From contig NZ_CADCWT010000001.1 in the NCBI RefSeq assembly GCF_902806485.1, positions 1 through 64,000 on the forward strand: a DNA stretch of 64,000 nucleotides, given 5' to 3'. The notes under the pieces were generated by a model that worked only from the letters and a program-made list of their open reading frames with translations, searched no databases and had not been told where the DNA came from. The position numbers and the translations under genes were made by a program. This document shows positions 9,824 to 18,943 of this stretch, in pieces (the first letter of the stretch is position 1; the number at the start of each line of letters is the position of its first letter). Source of the DNA: Candidatus Frankia alpina. GTDB lineage: Bacteria > Actinomycetota > Actinomycetes > Frankiales > Frankiaceae.

Positions 9824-9839
9824 GGGGAAGGGTAACTCA

Positions 9840-10220
9840 ATGTCCAACGCTCGTTCGCTCGGTCGGGGCCTCAACCGGATCAAGCTCGGCACCCGGGCCG
9901 CAGTCATCGCCACCACTCTCGCCGCCTCCGTCGGCGGCGGTCTCGCGCTGTCCCAGCCGGCCAGCGCGGCCCCCAACGCAGATCACTTCCTGCGCGCCGT
10001 CATTCCCTGCGAGTCCGGCGGGAACCCGCACGCGGTCAACTCCATCGGAGCCGGCGGCCTGTTCCAGTTCCTGCCCAGTACGTGGCACGGCCTGGGCGGC
10101 AGGGGGCTGCCGCAGCACGCCAGCGTCGGGGAGCAGTGGCAGCGCGCGCGGCAGCTGTACGCGCAGGCCGGTACCAGCCCCTGGTACGCGTCGAAGCCCT
10201 GCTGGGGACACCGGATCTGA
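9840..10220 (+). CDS. Rpf-like secreted lytic transglycosylase
   Basis: ATG 9840 follows a GGGGAAGGG ribosome site; an in-frame GTG at 9822 would overlap the riboswitch and is less likely. The 126-residue product has a Sec signal peptide (basic start, hydrophobic core, QPASA cleavage) and one Rpf/lysozyme-fold domain: FLRAVIPCESGGNPHAVNS, with the catalytic Glu in CESGG, then GGLFQFLPSTW and GTSPWYASKPCW. Rpf proteins cleave peptidoglycan to allow spore germination or exit from dormancy. No LysM or other wall-binding domain is present, so it is a minimal member. Control is expected through the upstream c-di-AMP riboswitch. Confidence 0.9.
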   Translation: MSNARSLGRGLNRIKLGTRAAVIATTLAASVGGGLALSQPASAAPNADHFLRAVIPCESGGNPHAVNSIGAGGLFQFLPSTWHGLGGRGLPQHASVGEQWQRARQLYAQAGTSPWYASKPCWGHRI

Positions 10221-10344
10221 GGCCCCGGTACAGCGCGCCGACATCCGCACTCGGCCGGCTCTGATCCGCACATGATCAATCGGATCGTGCTCGACGGACC
10301 GTGAGCCGCAGCCGGCGCGAGGCGACGCGACCCAGCCCGGGTCA

Positions 10345-10378
10345 GGAGCCTCGCCCTCCGTTCGGGGGGCGAGGCTCC
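10345..10378 (+). terminator. Strong GC hairpin after the Rpf-like gene
   Basis: GGAGCCTCGCCC (10345-10356) pairs perfectly with GGGCGAGGCTCC (10367-10378), a 12-bp stem with a 10-base loop and no T-run, as is common for actinobacterial terminators. The rest of the gap 10221-10661 shows nothing further. Confidence 0.7.
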
Positions 10379-10661
10379 GTCATCTCCGCGGACGGGCCGC
10401 CGGTCAGCACTCCCGGCCCAAGCGGCACTCCCGCGGGCGGCCAGCGCAACTCCATGCAGAGCTGCCCGTCATCGACGTCGACAGCAGCACCACGGCCGCC
10501 GCCTCCGGCTGCGACAACGGCCCGGTCCGCAAGCGCCGCCCGGCGACAGCGCCCGCCCGACGCCCAGGTAGGGCATGAGGCTACAAGGACACGCCGGGAC
10601 GGCTCCTCATTCCGCCGCGAGTTACTCGGCTGCGTGACCTTCCTGGGGCACCGGGAATCGG

Positions 10662-11684
10662 TCAGGCACCGCGCCGGCGGCGGGCGATCTCGGCCAGCGC
10701 GATGCCGGCGGCCACTCCGGCATTGAGAGACTCGACCGCCCCGGCCATCGGAATGCGGACTGTCACATCGCAGCGCTCCTCGACCAGCCGGGACAGCCCA
10801 CGCCCCTCGGACCCGATCACCAGCACGACCGGATCGGTCGCCATCTCCAGCTCGTCGATGGTCGTGTCGGCGTCCGCGGCCAGCCCGACGACGAACAGGC
10901 CGGACTCGGCGAAGGACACCAGGGTCCTCGCGAGATTGGTGGCCCGGGCGACCGGCAGCCGGGCGGCGGCCCCCGCCGACGTCTTCCAGGCGGCGGCGGT
11001 TATTCCGGCGGCACGTCGCTCCGGCACCACGACGCCATGGGCGCCGAAGGCCGCCGCGGATCGCACCACGGCACCGAGATTGCGGGGATCGGTGACGCCG
11101 TCGAGCGCGACCAGCAGGCCGGGAGCCGCGGCGCGCACGCGGGCAAGCAGGTCGTCGGGATGCGCGTAGCGGAACGGCGGGACCGACAGGGCGAGCCCCT
11201 GATGCGGCGCCGTGCCGCACATCCGGTCGAGGTCCGGGCGCGCGACGTCGATTACCGCGATCCCCGCCCGCGTGGCAAGGCGGCGCGCGTCGGCGAGCCG
11301 CTCATCGAAGTCCAGGCCACCGGCGACGTAGAGGCTTGACGCCGGCACCCCGGCGCGCAGCGCCTCGACCACCGCGTTGCGGCCGACGACCAGCTCGTCG
11401 GCCTCGGGCCGCCGCGGGCGCGAGCCTGCCTGGGCGGCGTCGGCGGAGCCCCGCCCCCCGGTCTGCGCGGTCCGGGCGGCGGTCGCCCGGCGCTGGGCGG
11501 GGTGGCCGGGACGCAGGTGGGCCGGCGGGGTCGCCCCACGGCCCTCCAAGGCCTGACGACCCTGGCCGCCGCTGCCGGCACCGGCTCCCTTGCGATGCGA
11601 ACCCGTCTTACCGGCCCGGCCGCCCTGCCCGCCCCGGGCGATCCCGCCGCCACCGCGACGCGCGGCGCCGGCCATCAGTGCCAT
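10662..11684 (-). CDS. rlmB: 23S rRNA (guanosine-2'-O)-methyltransferase RlmB-type (SpoU family)
   Basis: Residues ~90-340 are a SpoU/TrmH methyltransferase: an N-terminal substrate-binding domain ([15 protein letters not shown]) and then the knotted SAM-binding core. Motif 1 is [20 protein letters not shown], motif 2 is [14 protein letters not shown] and motif 3 is [18 protein letters not shown]. The first ~90 residues are a Gly/Arg-rich basic tail, usual in actinobacterial homologues and probably rRNA-binding. ATG 11684 or 11675 is chosen because the frame upstream has no conserved sequence. In mycobacteria rlmB directly follows cysS; here the PP2C/VWA/FHA module separates them. Confidence 0.88.
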   Translation of the reverse strand: MALMAGAARRGGGGIARGGQGGRAGKTGSHRKGAGAGSGGQGRQALEGRGATPPAHLRPGHPAQRRATAARTAQTGGRGSADAAQAGSRPRRPEADELVVGRNAVVEALRAGVPASSLYVAGGLDFDERLADARRLATRAGIAVIDVARPDLDRMCGTAPHQGLALSVPPFRYAHPDDLLARVRAAAPGLLVALDGVTDPRNLGAVVRSAAAFGAHGVVVPERRAAGITAAAWKTSAGAAARLPVARATNLARTLVSFAESGLFVVGLAADADTTIDELEMATDPVVLVIGSEGRGLSRLVEERCDVTVRIPMAGAVESLNAGVAAGIALAEIARRRRGA

Positions 11685-11946
11685 CGACCGGCGTGCGCCG
11701 CGGAAATGACCATGTGACCACGGTATACGGCCGGCGCCGGGGACGCGGCCGGCGCCGAACACAACCGACCCGGCCCGGCTGGCGAGCCCGCCAGGGGTCC
11801 CCGGTCGGGGGTCTGGCTGGCTCGAACCCGACCACCTGCCGCGACATGGTCGTCCGGGGCTGTCCGGCGCCCTATCCTGAGGCGGCAGTCCCACGCCGGT
11901 GACCTGGGTGGTCCCGGCCGGTTCGGCCCGAACGGAGGTCCAGCCG

Positions 11947-12327
11947 ATGATCGACGAGCGTGGGCCCGAGTCGGCCGCCACGGCCGACGCCCCGGCGGTG
12001 GCATGGCCGCCACCATCGTCGACACTCGACCCTTACGCTCTGTTGAGTTTGCGCGCCGACGAAGGAGGATGCGCCGGGACCTGGCTTGCCCAGGCCGATC
12101 TCCGTCGTCGACGGGCCGCGGGGAAAGCTGGAAGAATATGTCCCGATGAATCCAGGATGGCCAGCTCGACGCGTGTGACCAGTTCGTCTGGTCGCCGGCC
12201 GTGCGCCCTCGGCGTCGCGGAGCGACGGCGGCGAGCTCCGATGACCGGATCAGCAGGGGCAGGAGGCACCCAGCACATGGCTCTGCGCACACCGCCCGCA
12301 CGCGAACGTTCCCTCCCGGCGGCATGA
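11947..12327 (+). CDS. Doubtful small frame coupled to the PP2C gene
   Basis: ATG 11947 has a good GGAGG site 8 bases upstream, and its TGA overlaps the ATG of the next gene (ATGA, 12324-12327), which argues for translation. Against it, the 126-residue product is Arg/Ser/Ala-rich and has no recognisable domain. Third-position bias also weakens after the first ~30 codons. It may be a leader frame that couples translation of the phosphatase. Nothing else is visible in the gap 11685-12323. Confidence 0.3.
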   Translation: MIDERGPESAATADAPAVAWPPPSSTLDPYALLSLRADEGGCAGTWLAQADLRRRRAAGKAGRICPDESRMASSTRVTSSSGRRPCALGVAERRRRAPMTGSAGAGGTQHMALRTPPARERSLPAA

Positions 12328-13439
12328 CGGTGGACCTCAACGCGCACGACGACGCACCCACGGTGGCTTACCAGCTCACCGGGAGCGGGGCCTTCGACCC
12401 CGATGACGACCTGGGCCGCTGCCCCGTGTGTGCGGCGCCGGTGTACTCCGACGACCGCTACTGCGAGCTCTGCGGCCACCCGTTGGAGGGCCCGGACCCG
12501 GCGCACGGCGACGCCGACCACAGCGAGGTCGACCTCGGCGAGCTCGCCGGCGTGTGCGACCGGGGGGTGCGCCACACGACCAACGAGGACGCGATGGGGC
12601 TCGCCGTCGTCTACGACACGCTCATCGCGGTGGTGTGCGACGGGGTCTCGACCACGCCCGGCTCCGGTCAGGCATCGGCCGCCGCCGCCGCAACCGCGAT
12701 GGCGGTGCTCGCGGACGCCGTGCGGGCCCACGGACCCGGCCATCCGGTCCACCTCGACACCCGCCCCCCTCGCGGCGGCAGCGCGGCCGACGACATGCTG
12801 GACATCCTGGAGCCGGCGTACTCGGGGTACGACGAGCCGCGCACGGCGCCGCGCGCGATCGTCGGAGGCTTCTCTCCGGAGGACGCGGAGGCCGCGCTGC
12901 ACGCCGCCGTCGACGCGGCGCAGGCCACAATCGCCCAGCTCAACGCAGCAGAGGGGCGGATGGCACCGTCCTGCACCTTCGCCGCCGCCATCGTCACCCC
13001 ACCGACGCCCGACGGTCCCGGCATGGTCACCGTCGGCTGGGTCGGCGACAGCCGGGTCTACCTGCTCGGGCCGCGCTGGTGCGAGCGGCTGACCTCGGAC
13101 GACACCTGGGCCGCCGAGGCCGCTCGGGCGGGTCTCATCCCCGCCAACGAGGCCGAGACGCACCGGCGGGCGCACACGCTGACCCGCTGGCTCGGCGGCG
13201 ACGTCGAGGACGTGGCCCCGCACACGGAGATCTTCCCGATCGAGATGCCGGCCACGGTGTTGGTCTGCTCCGACGGGTTGTGGAACTACGCCTCCCGGCC
13301 GGACGTGATGGCCTCGCTGGTCAACCAGCTCCCACCGCACTGCACGGCGATCGATGTCGCCCGCCACCTCGTCGACTTCGCCATCGACGCCGGCGGCCAC
13401 GACAACATCACCGCGGTCGCCGCCAGGGTGGATCACTGA
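12324..13439 (+). CDS. PP2C-type Ser/Thr phosphatase with N-terminal zinc ribbon
   Basis: The 371-residue protein starts with a short tail and a four-cysteine zinc ribbon (CPVCAAP...CELCG, residues ~33-53). A complete PPM/PP2C domain follows: CDRGVRHTTNEDA, VVCDGVSTT, VGWVGDSRVYLL, CSDGLWNY and GHDNITAV supply the metal-binding aspartates. It should dephosphorylate Ser/Thr-phosphorylated proteins in the cytoplasm; no membrane segment is seen. It shares ATGA with the next gene, so phosphatase and VWA protein are probably co-translated. In actinobacteria PP2C, VWA and FHA genes commonly travel with a Hanks kinase. The nearest kinase in this window is the broken one at 0.4-2.3 kb. Confidence 0.9.
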   Translation: MTVDLNAHDDAPTVAYQLTGSGAFDPDDDLGRCPVCAAPVYSDDRYCELCGHPLEGPDPAHGDADHSEVDLGELAGVCDRGVRHTTNEDAMGLAVVYDTLIAVVCDGVSTTPGSGQASAAAAATAMAVLADAVRAHGPGHPVHLDTRPPRGGSAADDMLDILEPAYSGYDEPRTAPRAIVGGFSPEDAEAALHAAVDAAQATIAQLNAAEGRMAPSCTFAAAIVTPPTPDGPGMVTVGWVGDSRVYLLGPRWCERLTSDDTWAAEAARAGLIPANEAETHRRAHTLTRWLGGDVEDVAPHTEIFPIEMPATVLVCSDGLWNYASRPDVMASLVNQLPPHCTAIDVARHLVDFAIDAGGHDNITAVAARVDH

Positions 13440-14785
13440 TGGGCGCGTTCACCGCGGAGGTCCACCAGAACGAGTACCTCCCGCCCGGTGGGACGGACGT
13501 GCACGCCGTGGTCACCGTGACGTCGACCGGCCGACCCGACAGCCCGCACGGACTCGCCAGCCTCGCCAACACCCACGGCACCCACAGCACCCCGCCGTCG
13601 CATGGCACCCCGCCGTCGCACGGATCACGGCGCCCGGAACTTGTCGAGGTCCTCCTGCTCGACTGCTCGGGCTCGATGGCGAATCCGCCGGAGAAGATCG
13701 CCCAGGCGCGCCGGGCGACGTGCGCCGCCATCGACTGCCTGCCCGACGGCGTCTGGTTCGCGATCGTGCGCGGCACCGGCGCCGCCAGCATGATCTACCC
13801 GGACAGCCCACGCGTGGTGGCTGCCACCCCCGCAACCCGCGAGCAGACCCGCCTCGCGGTCAACCAGATGGAGCCGCACGGCGGTACCGCCATCGGCCGC
13901 TGGCTTGACCTGGCGCGGGCGCTGACGGGGACCAGGCCGCAGGCCATCGCGCACGCGCTGCTGCTCACCGACGGCCAGAACGGTGAGCTGGCGACGGACC
14001 TGGCAGCGGCCGTCGCCGCGTCCCGCGGGCGGTTTCAATGCGACTGCCGGGGCATCGGCGCCGACTGGCGCGTCGACGAGCTGCGGCTGATCGCGACGAA
14101 CCTGCTGGGCACGGTCGACGCGATCGGCAGCCCGGATGAGCTCGTCGCGGACTTCACCGGCGTAATCGCGACCGCCACCAGCCGAGCCACGGACCGGGTG
14201 GCGCTGCGGGTGTGGACCCCGCGGGGCGCCAAGGTGGGGTTTCTACGGGAAGTCTCCCCCACGCTGCGCGACCTGAAGGCCGAGGCGACCACGTCCGATG
14301 ATCACAACGTCGACTACCTTACCGGCGCATGGGGAACGGAGTCGCGCGACTACCACCTGAACATCCGGGTGCCGGCCCGGCCGGTCGGGACCGAGGCGTT
14401 GGCCGCGCGGGTCAGCCTCGTCATCGACGGCCGAGAAACGTCGCAGACGCTGGTGAGAGCGATGTGGACCGACGACGAGACGCGCTCCACTCCGGTCAGC
14501 ACGGCCGTTGCCCACTACACCGGACAGGCCGAGCTCACGGCCTCGGTGCTGCGTGGCCTGGAGGCGCGTCAATCCGGCGACGAGGCCACTGCAACACTGT
14601 TGCTCGGACGCGTGGCCCAGCTGGCGCTCGCCTCCGGCAACGAAGACACCTACCGCCTCCTACAGAAGGTGGTGCACATCGACAATGCCACAACAGGTAC
14701 GGTTCGGTTGAAGAAGAACGTCAAGAAGATCGATGAGATGGTCCTTGACACACGGTCGACGAGGACCCTCCGGGTGAACCGGTGA
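13439..14785 (+). CDS. VWA-domain protein of the phospho-signalling module
   Basis: ATG 13439 overlaps the PP2C stop. The 448-residue protein has an N-terminal beta segment with a repeated HGTPPSHG-type linker. A von Willebrand A domain with a complete MIDAS follows: DCSGSM (residues ~77-82), Thr in GGTAIG and Asp in LLLTDGQ. The C-terminal half is a beta-sandwich plus helices, ending in a Lys-rich stretch. There is no signal peptide or membrane helix, so it is cytoplasmic, probably a scaffold binding a partner through Mg2+. It is followed after only 4 bases by the FHA gene. The exact partner is unknown. Confidence 0.88.
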   Translation: MGAFTAEVHQNEYLPPGGTDVHAVVTVTSTGRPDSPHGLASLANTHGTHSTPPSHGTPPSHGSRRPELVEVLLLDCSGSMANPPEKIAQARRATCAAIDCLPDGVWFAIVRGTGAASMIYPDSPRVVAATPATREQTRLAVNQMEPHGGTAIGRWLDLARALTGTRPQAIAHALLLTDGQNGELATDLAAAVAASRGRFQCDCRGIGADWRVDELRLIATNLLGTVDAIGSPDELVADFTGVIATATSRATDRVALRVWTPRGAKVGFLREVSPTLRDLKAEATTSDDHNVDYLTGAWGTESRDYHLNIRVPARPVGTEALAARVSLVIDGRETSQTLVRAMWTDDETRSTPVSTAVAHYTGQAELTASVLRGLEARQSGDEATATLLLGRVAQLALASGNEDTYRLLQKVVHIDNATTGTVRLKKNVKKIDEMVLDTRSTRTLRVNR

Positions 14786-14789
14786 TCAG

Positions 14790-16147
14790 GTGAGGGCACG
14801 TTGCCCTGCGGGGCACCTGTCTCACGACCCGACTACTGCGATCGGTGCGGAATTGGGATCATGAGTGGTCAGGAGAGGTACGAATATCGTCCCGACGACG
14901 GCGGTCGGTCTCCCTACGGGACGGACGAGCCCGGCGGTCAGCGTCGGCGCGGCCCGTCGCAGCCGGACAGCCCAGACGCCGTCGGCGCAGGGGGCTACGA
15001 CCAGCTGGGCATCCGGCGCTCGCCGGCCGACCAGTCCGGCGCGGGGGATCCGCCACGCGGCGGCGACCCGTACGGCGGGTACGGCCGTGACGGCTATGCC
15101 GACCAGCCCCGTGGCGGTCGCGGCTACCACCCGGCGGACCCGTACGACGACCCGGGCGGCTACGACCGTGACGCCTACGCTCGGCGGCGCGACGACCGGC
15201 CGGGCACCGACGAGCGGGCCGACCGCGGACGCGACCCCTATGGCCGCGACGACCGCGCCCCCGCCGGATACCCCGACGCCGACCGCGACCCCTACGGCCG
15301 CGCCCCCGACGAACGGGCCGACCGCGGTGGCTACCCCGCCGGCCGCGACGACCGCGCCCCGGCCGGGTATCCCGACGCCGACCGCGGCGGCTACCCACCG
15401 GCCCGGGAGGGCCGCGGCGCCGGTGGGTACGGCGAGGGCCTGGACCGCGAATCCGACACCCATCGCCGCAGCCGGCGTGACGAGGGGTACGGCTACGAGG
15501 CCGATCCGCTGGGCATCGACCCGGGCGCCGCGCCCGACCGGAGCCTGCCGGGCCGCGGCGTGGATTCGCGGCACACCACCGACCCCCGTTATGCCCGGCC
15601 CGGGACCGATCCGCGGTTCGACGACCCACGGCTGAGCGGTCCCGGTCCGGACCTCGGCGACCCGCGCCACGATGCCGGGCGGGGTGGTCGGCGCGATCCG
15701 ATCGCCGACGACCCGCGTGGCGCCGGCGGGTGGGACCGTGACCGTCCCCCGGCGGGGGCCACCGTCTGGGAGGCCATCGTCGAGGCGGAGCGCGAGTACT
15801 ACGACAGCGGCGACGACCACCGGGTGCCGTTCCCGACCTTTTACCCGCGCCGCGTCTTCGCGCTTGCCGGCGAGCAGATACTCGTCGGGCGGCGCAGCGA
15901 GTCGCGTGGCATCCACCCGGACATCGACCTGTCCGGCGCGCCGGAGGATCCGGGGATCTCGCGCAGCCACGCGCTGTTCGAGCAGCTCCCCGACGGCGGC
16001 TACGCCGTGCGCGACCCCGGCTCGACGAACGGCACCCGGCTCAACGACGAGCCGGACCCGATCGAACCCGGCCAGCCCGTCCCGCTCCGGGACGGCGATC
16101 GCGTCTACCTGGGTGCCTGGACGCGCATCACGTTGCGCGCACGCTGA
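14790..16147 (+). CDS. FHA-domain protein with zinc ribbon and long disordered repeat region; probable 1-base frameshift
   Basis: From GTG 14790 the frame reads a zinc-ribbon half CPAGHLSHDP. Loss of one base near 14831 then moves the continuation DYCDRCG into the frame that runs to 16147. Joining them restores the C..C..C..C ribbon usual at the start of this family, so an indel or sequencing error is likely. Without it, translation could begin at TTG 14801 or ATG 14862. Residues ~30-330 are Gly/Asp/Arg/Tyr/Pro-rich and disordered, with imperfect repeats. The last ~110 residues are an FHA phosphothreonine-binding domain: LVGRRSE, ISRSHALFE and DPGSTNGTRLND. It is probably the phosphopeptide reader of the PP2C/VWA module. 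Confidence 0.82.
15242..15386 (+). repeat. Imperfect repeat in the disordered region of the FHA protein
   Basis: A ~45-bp segment encoding GRDDRAPAGYPDADR occurs at about 15242-15286 and again at about 15341-15385 with few changes. Shorter DRGGY/DPYGR units lie around them. Protein-level repetition suggests expansion of a flexible linker. Confidence 0.7.
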
Positions 16148-16266
16148 TCGGCAGGCGCCGGCCCGTGGCTCAGGCCGGCGCCGAACGTCCCACGAGATTG
16201 TCTGCCTGGTACACGACCGGCAGGCAATCTGCGCATGCCGTCGTAAACCGGGCACTCGGCCGGCCG

Positions 16267-16298
16267 GGTGGCAGCCCCGCGCTTGCGGGGCTGCCACC
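16267..16298. terminator. Bidirectional hairpin between FHA gene and cysS
   Basis: GGTGGCAGCCCCGC (16267-16280) pairs perfectly with GCGGGGCTGCCACC (16285-16298), a 14-bp stem with a TTGC-type tight loop. It sits between two convergent genes and can serve both. Confidence 0.8.
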
Positions 16299-16306
16299 GA
16301 GCGGGC

Positions 16307-17836
16307 TCAGGCCAGGTGCCAGCGCTGTCCCTCGGGGGTGTCCTCGACGATGAGGCCGACGGCCGCGAGCCGCGAACGGATCGAGTCCGCCTCCGCGTAG
16401 TCCCGCCGGGCTCGCGCCGCCGAACGCAGATCCAGCGCGATCTGCATGACCCCGTCGAGCGCGGGCCGAAGCTCGGCGCCGGCGGAGGGCCACTGCTCGT
16501 GCGGGTCGAGCCCGAGGACGCCGAGCATCCGGCGGGTGACGTTGACCCAGCCTGCCAGCTGGCGGCTGTGCGCCTTCAACAGCACCTGGTTGCCCTGACC
16601 CACCGCGCCGAAGATGGCCGCCAGCGCGCGACCGACCGCGAGATCGTCGTCCATGGCCGCCGCGAAGTCGGCCCACGCCCGCTGCGGGGTCAGCCCCGCC
16701 ACCGCATCTCCCGCCGCGGCGCCCACGGCCTCGCTGCCGGGCCCGCCCCGAGCTGCCCGTCCCCGGGTGGCCCCGGGCAGGGACTGGCCGTCGTCGGCCG
16801 CTAGCGCCGCCGCCTCACCCGGCCCGCCGAGAATGTCGAGTGCGTTGCGGACGAAGGTCTCCACCCGGTCGTGCGCCGCGGCTGACTCGTCCAGCGCCTC
16901 CGGGGTGTATTCGAGCGTCGACCGATAGTGCGCCGACAGCAGGTGGTAACGAAGCACCTGGGGGCGCACGGCGCCGAGGGCGTCGGCGACAAGCACCGAG
17001 TTGCCGAGCGACTTCGACATCTTCGTGCCGCCGATGGTCAGCAGCCCGACGTGCATCCAGTACCGGGCCATCTCGCCGGTGTCCCCGCCGCCGGTGGCGC
17101 CGCCCGCCGCGCAGACCGTCTGCGCCCGTTCGTTCTCGTGGTGGGGGAAGACCAGGTCGAGGCCGCCGCCATGGATGTCGAAGGCCGGGCCGAGGTATTT
17201 CCCGGCCATCGCCGAGCACTCCAGGTGCCAGCCGGGACGGCCGTCGCCCCAGGGCGAGGACCAGAACGGCTCGCCGGGTCGAGCAGCCTTCCACAGCGCG
17301 AAGTCCCGCGGATCGGACTTGCCGGGCTCCGACTCCGCCGAGGGCAGCATCGCATCCGGCCGCTGGTGCGACAGAGCCCCGTAATCGGCGAAGGATCCGA
17401 CCCGGAACCAGACTGAGCCCCCGCCGGCGTAGGCGTGGCCGCCATCGATCAGCGCGGAGATCAGCGCGATCATCTCCGGGATGTGGCCCGTCGCGCACGG
17501 CTGGATCGTCGGCGGCAGGATGCCGATCGTGCGATAGGCGTCGTCGAAGGCCCTGGTCTGGCGGGTGGCGAGCTCCCAGACCGAGGTGCCGTCCCGGTCC
17601 GCATTGGTAATGATCTTGTCGTCGATGTCGGTCACGTTCTGGACGAGTGTCACCTCATGCCCGGACTGCACCAGCCACCGGCGCAGCAGGTCGAACGGCA
17701 GGGCCGTACGGAGGTGACCCACGTGCGGCGGCGACTGCACGGTGGGTCCACACACGTAGACGCCCACGTGACCGGGGCGCAGCGGCTCAAATGGCCGCAC
17801 ACGCCGCCTACGCGTGTCGTAGAGGTGAAGACCCAT
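16307..17836 (-). CDS. cysS: Cysteinyl-tRNA synthetase
   Basis: Class I aminoacyl-tRNA synthetase of 509 residues that charges tRNA-Cys. It has the HIGH-like PHVGHLR, the zinc/cysteine site around YVCGPTVQ, the second block GWHLECSAM ... HHENERAQ and the KMSKS loop (TKMSKSLGNSV). An Ala/Gly-rich insertion of ~45 residues (about 16690-16830) separates the anticodon-stem and C-terminal helical parts. This explains the length compared with ~465 residues in many bacteria. Start ATG 17836. It belongs to the conserved carD-ispD-ispF-cysS-rlmB order. Confidence 0.95.
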   Translation of the reverse strand: MGLHLYDTRRRRVRPFEPLRPGHVGVYVCGPTVQSPPHVGHLRTALPFDLLRRWLVQSGHEVTLVQNVTDIDDKIITNADRDGTSVWELATRQTRAFDDAYRTIGILPPTIQPCATGHIPEMIALISALIDGGHAYAGGGSVWFRVGSFADYGALSHQRPDAMLPSAESEPGKSDPRDFALWKAARPGEPFWSSPWGDGRPGWHLECSAMAGKYLGPAFDIHGGGLDLVFPHHENERAQTVCAAGGATGGGDTGEMARYWMHVGLLTIGGTKMSKSLGNSVLVADALGAVRPQVLRYHLLSAHYRSTLEYTPEALDESAAAHDRVETFVRNALDILGGPGEAAALAADDGQSLPGATRGRAARGGPGSEAVGAAAGDAVAGLTPQRAWADFAAAMDDDLAVGRALAAIFGAVGQGNQVLLKAHSRQLAGWVNVTRRMLGVLGLDPHEQWPSAGAELRPALDGVMQIALDLRSAARARRDYAEADSIRSRLAAVGLIVEDTPEGQRWHLA

Positions 17837-17905
17837 CTGTCAAGGGTACGGCTCCGGCTCCGACGGCGGGCACGCAACCCGGGTCAGCCGGCCATTAACC
17901 GGCCA

Positions 17906-18286
17906 TCAGCACCCGATTGGCCACGACCCGGAGACGACCCGAACCTCGCCCGGATCGTCCCACCGGTAGATGTCGCCGGTGTACTTGAGCGACAACCGGT
18001 CGATGAGCTCCCGGCCCCCCTGCTCGGTCAGCGTCGCGGTGCCGCGCACCTCGACGTAAGAATAGGGATTCTCCTGGTCGAGAAACATCAGCCCGACCCG
18101 CGGATCACGGGCGATGTCCCGTTCCTTCGCGCGTCCGCGCACCGTGGACAGCAGCAGCTCGTCCTCGTCGCGATCCACCCAGAGCACGGTCATCCGCGGC
18201 GAGCCGTCGGGTTGGACCGTGGCCAGGACCACGTGGATCCGCGCGTCCGCGAGGGCCCGCACCGGCTCGGGAAGGCGACCAGCCAT
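17906..18286 (-). CDS. PPOX-class (split-barrel) F420/flavin-dependent protein
   Basis: The 126-residue protein has the pyridoxamine-oxidase-like split barrel: ARIHVVLATVQPDGSPRMTV, LWVDRDEDELLLST, RGRAKERDIARDPRVGLMF and YVEVRGTATLTE. This pattern is typical of the small actinobacterial PPOX family, many members of which use F420. ATG 18286 (MAGRLPEP) is chosen over the further upstream start because conserved sequence begins there. The C terminus is a few residues shorter than usual. The substrate is unknown. It sits between ispF and cysS but is probably a separate unit. Confidence 0.75.
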   Translation of the reverse strand: MAGRLPEPVRALADARIHVVLATVQPDGSPRMTVLWVDRDEDELLLSTVRGRAKERDIARDPRVGLMFLDQENPYSYVEVRGTATLTEQGGRELIDRLSLKYTGDIYRWDDPGEVRVVSGSWPIGC

Positions 18287-18389
18287 CAGACTCCTCGGGG
18301 AGCGGCCAACGACGGCCCAGCCTTTCACTCACCGCCGGCACACTACCGAGCGATGCCGGATCGGCATACCCCTCGGGCCCGGCCAGCGC

Positions 18390-18935
18390 TCAGGCCCGCA
18401 CGACCAGGGCCGTGGCAATCGCCGCAAGCCCCTCGCCCCGGCCGGTCAGGCCGAGCCCGTCGGTGGTCGTCGCCGAGAGGCTCACCGAGGCGCCCAGGGC
18501 CGCGGACATCGCCTCCTGGGCCTGCTCGCGGCGCGCCGCGATCCGCGGGCGGTTGCCGATGACCTGGACCGACACGTTCCCGATGACCCAGCCGCCGATG
18601 GCGAGCAGCCGGGCCGTCTCGGCCAGCAGGACCGTGCCGGAGGCGCCCGCGTACTCGGGCCGGTCGGTGCCGAAGACCTTCCCCAGATCACCGAGGCACG
18701 ACGCGGTGAGCAATGCGTCACAGGTCGCGTGCGCGGCGACGTCACCGTCCGAGTGCCCGGCCAGGCCCGTCTCCCCCGGCCACTCCAGGCAGGCGACCCA
18801 GCACGGCCGACCTGCCGCGAACGGATGCACGTCGATGCCGATGCCGACGCGCGGCAGCACCGCGGTGGTCACCGCGCTCGAGGCCAGGGCCGGCCGGTCG
18901 GTCGGTGCCACGCCGCCATCCGCCGGCGTGGGCAT
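18390..18935 (-). CDS. ispF: 2-C-methyl-D-erythritol 2,4-cyclodiphosphate synthase
   Basis: Enzyme of the non-mevalonate (MEP) isoprenoid pathway, producing the cyclic diphosphate after IspD and IspE. Metal-site and family motifs are present: [34 protein letters not shown] and [18 protein letters not shown] 18935 gives a short Ala/Pro-rich N-terminal tail before the conserved core; a later GTG near the core is also possible. It begins 8 bases after the ispD stop, so the two are almost certainly one operon. Confidence 0.93.
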   Translation of the reverse strand: MPTPADGGVAPTDRPALASSAVTTAVLPRVGIGIDVHPFAAGRPCWVACLEWPGETGLAGHSDGDVAAHATCDALLTASCLGDLGKVFGTDRPEYAGASGTVLLAETARLLAIGGWVIGNVSVQVIGNRPRIAARREQAQEAMSAALGASVSLSATTTDGLGLTGRGEGLAAIATALVVRA

Positions 18936-18943
18936 GTCCGGGC

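Noticed and set aside
11800-11850. tRNA-like GGTTCGAGCC on the minus strand upstream of rlmB
   Set aside because: The putative T stem does not pair and no acceptor or anticodon arm could be built.
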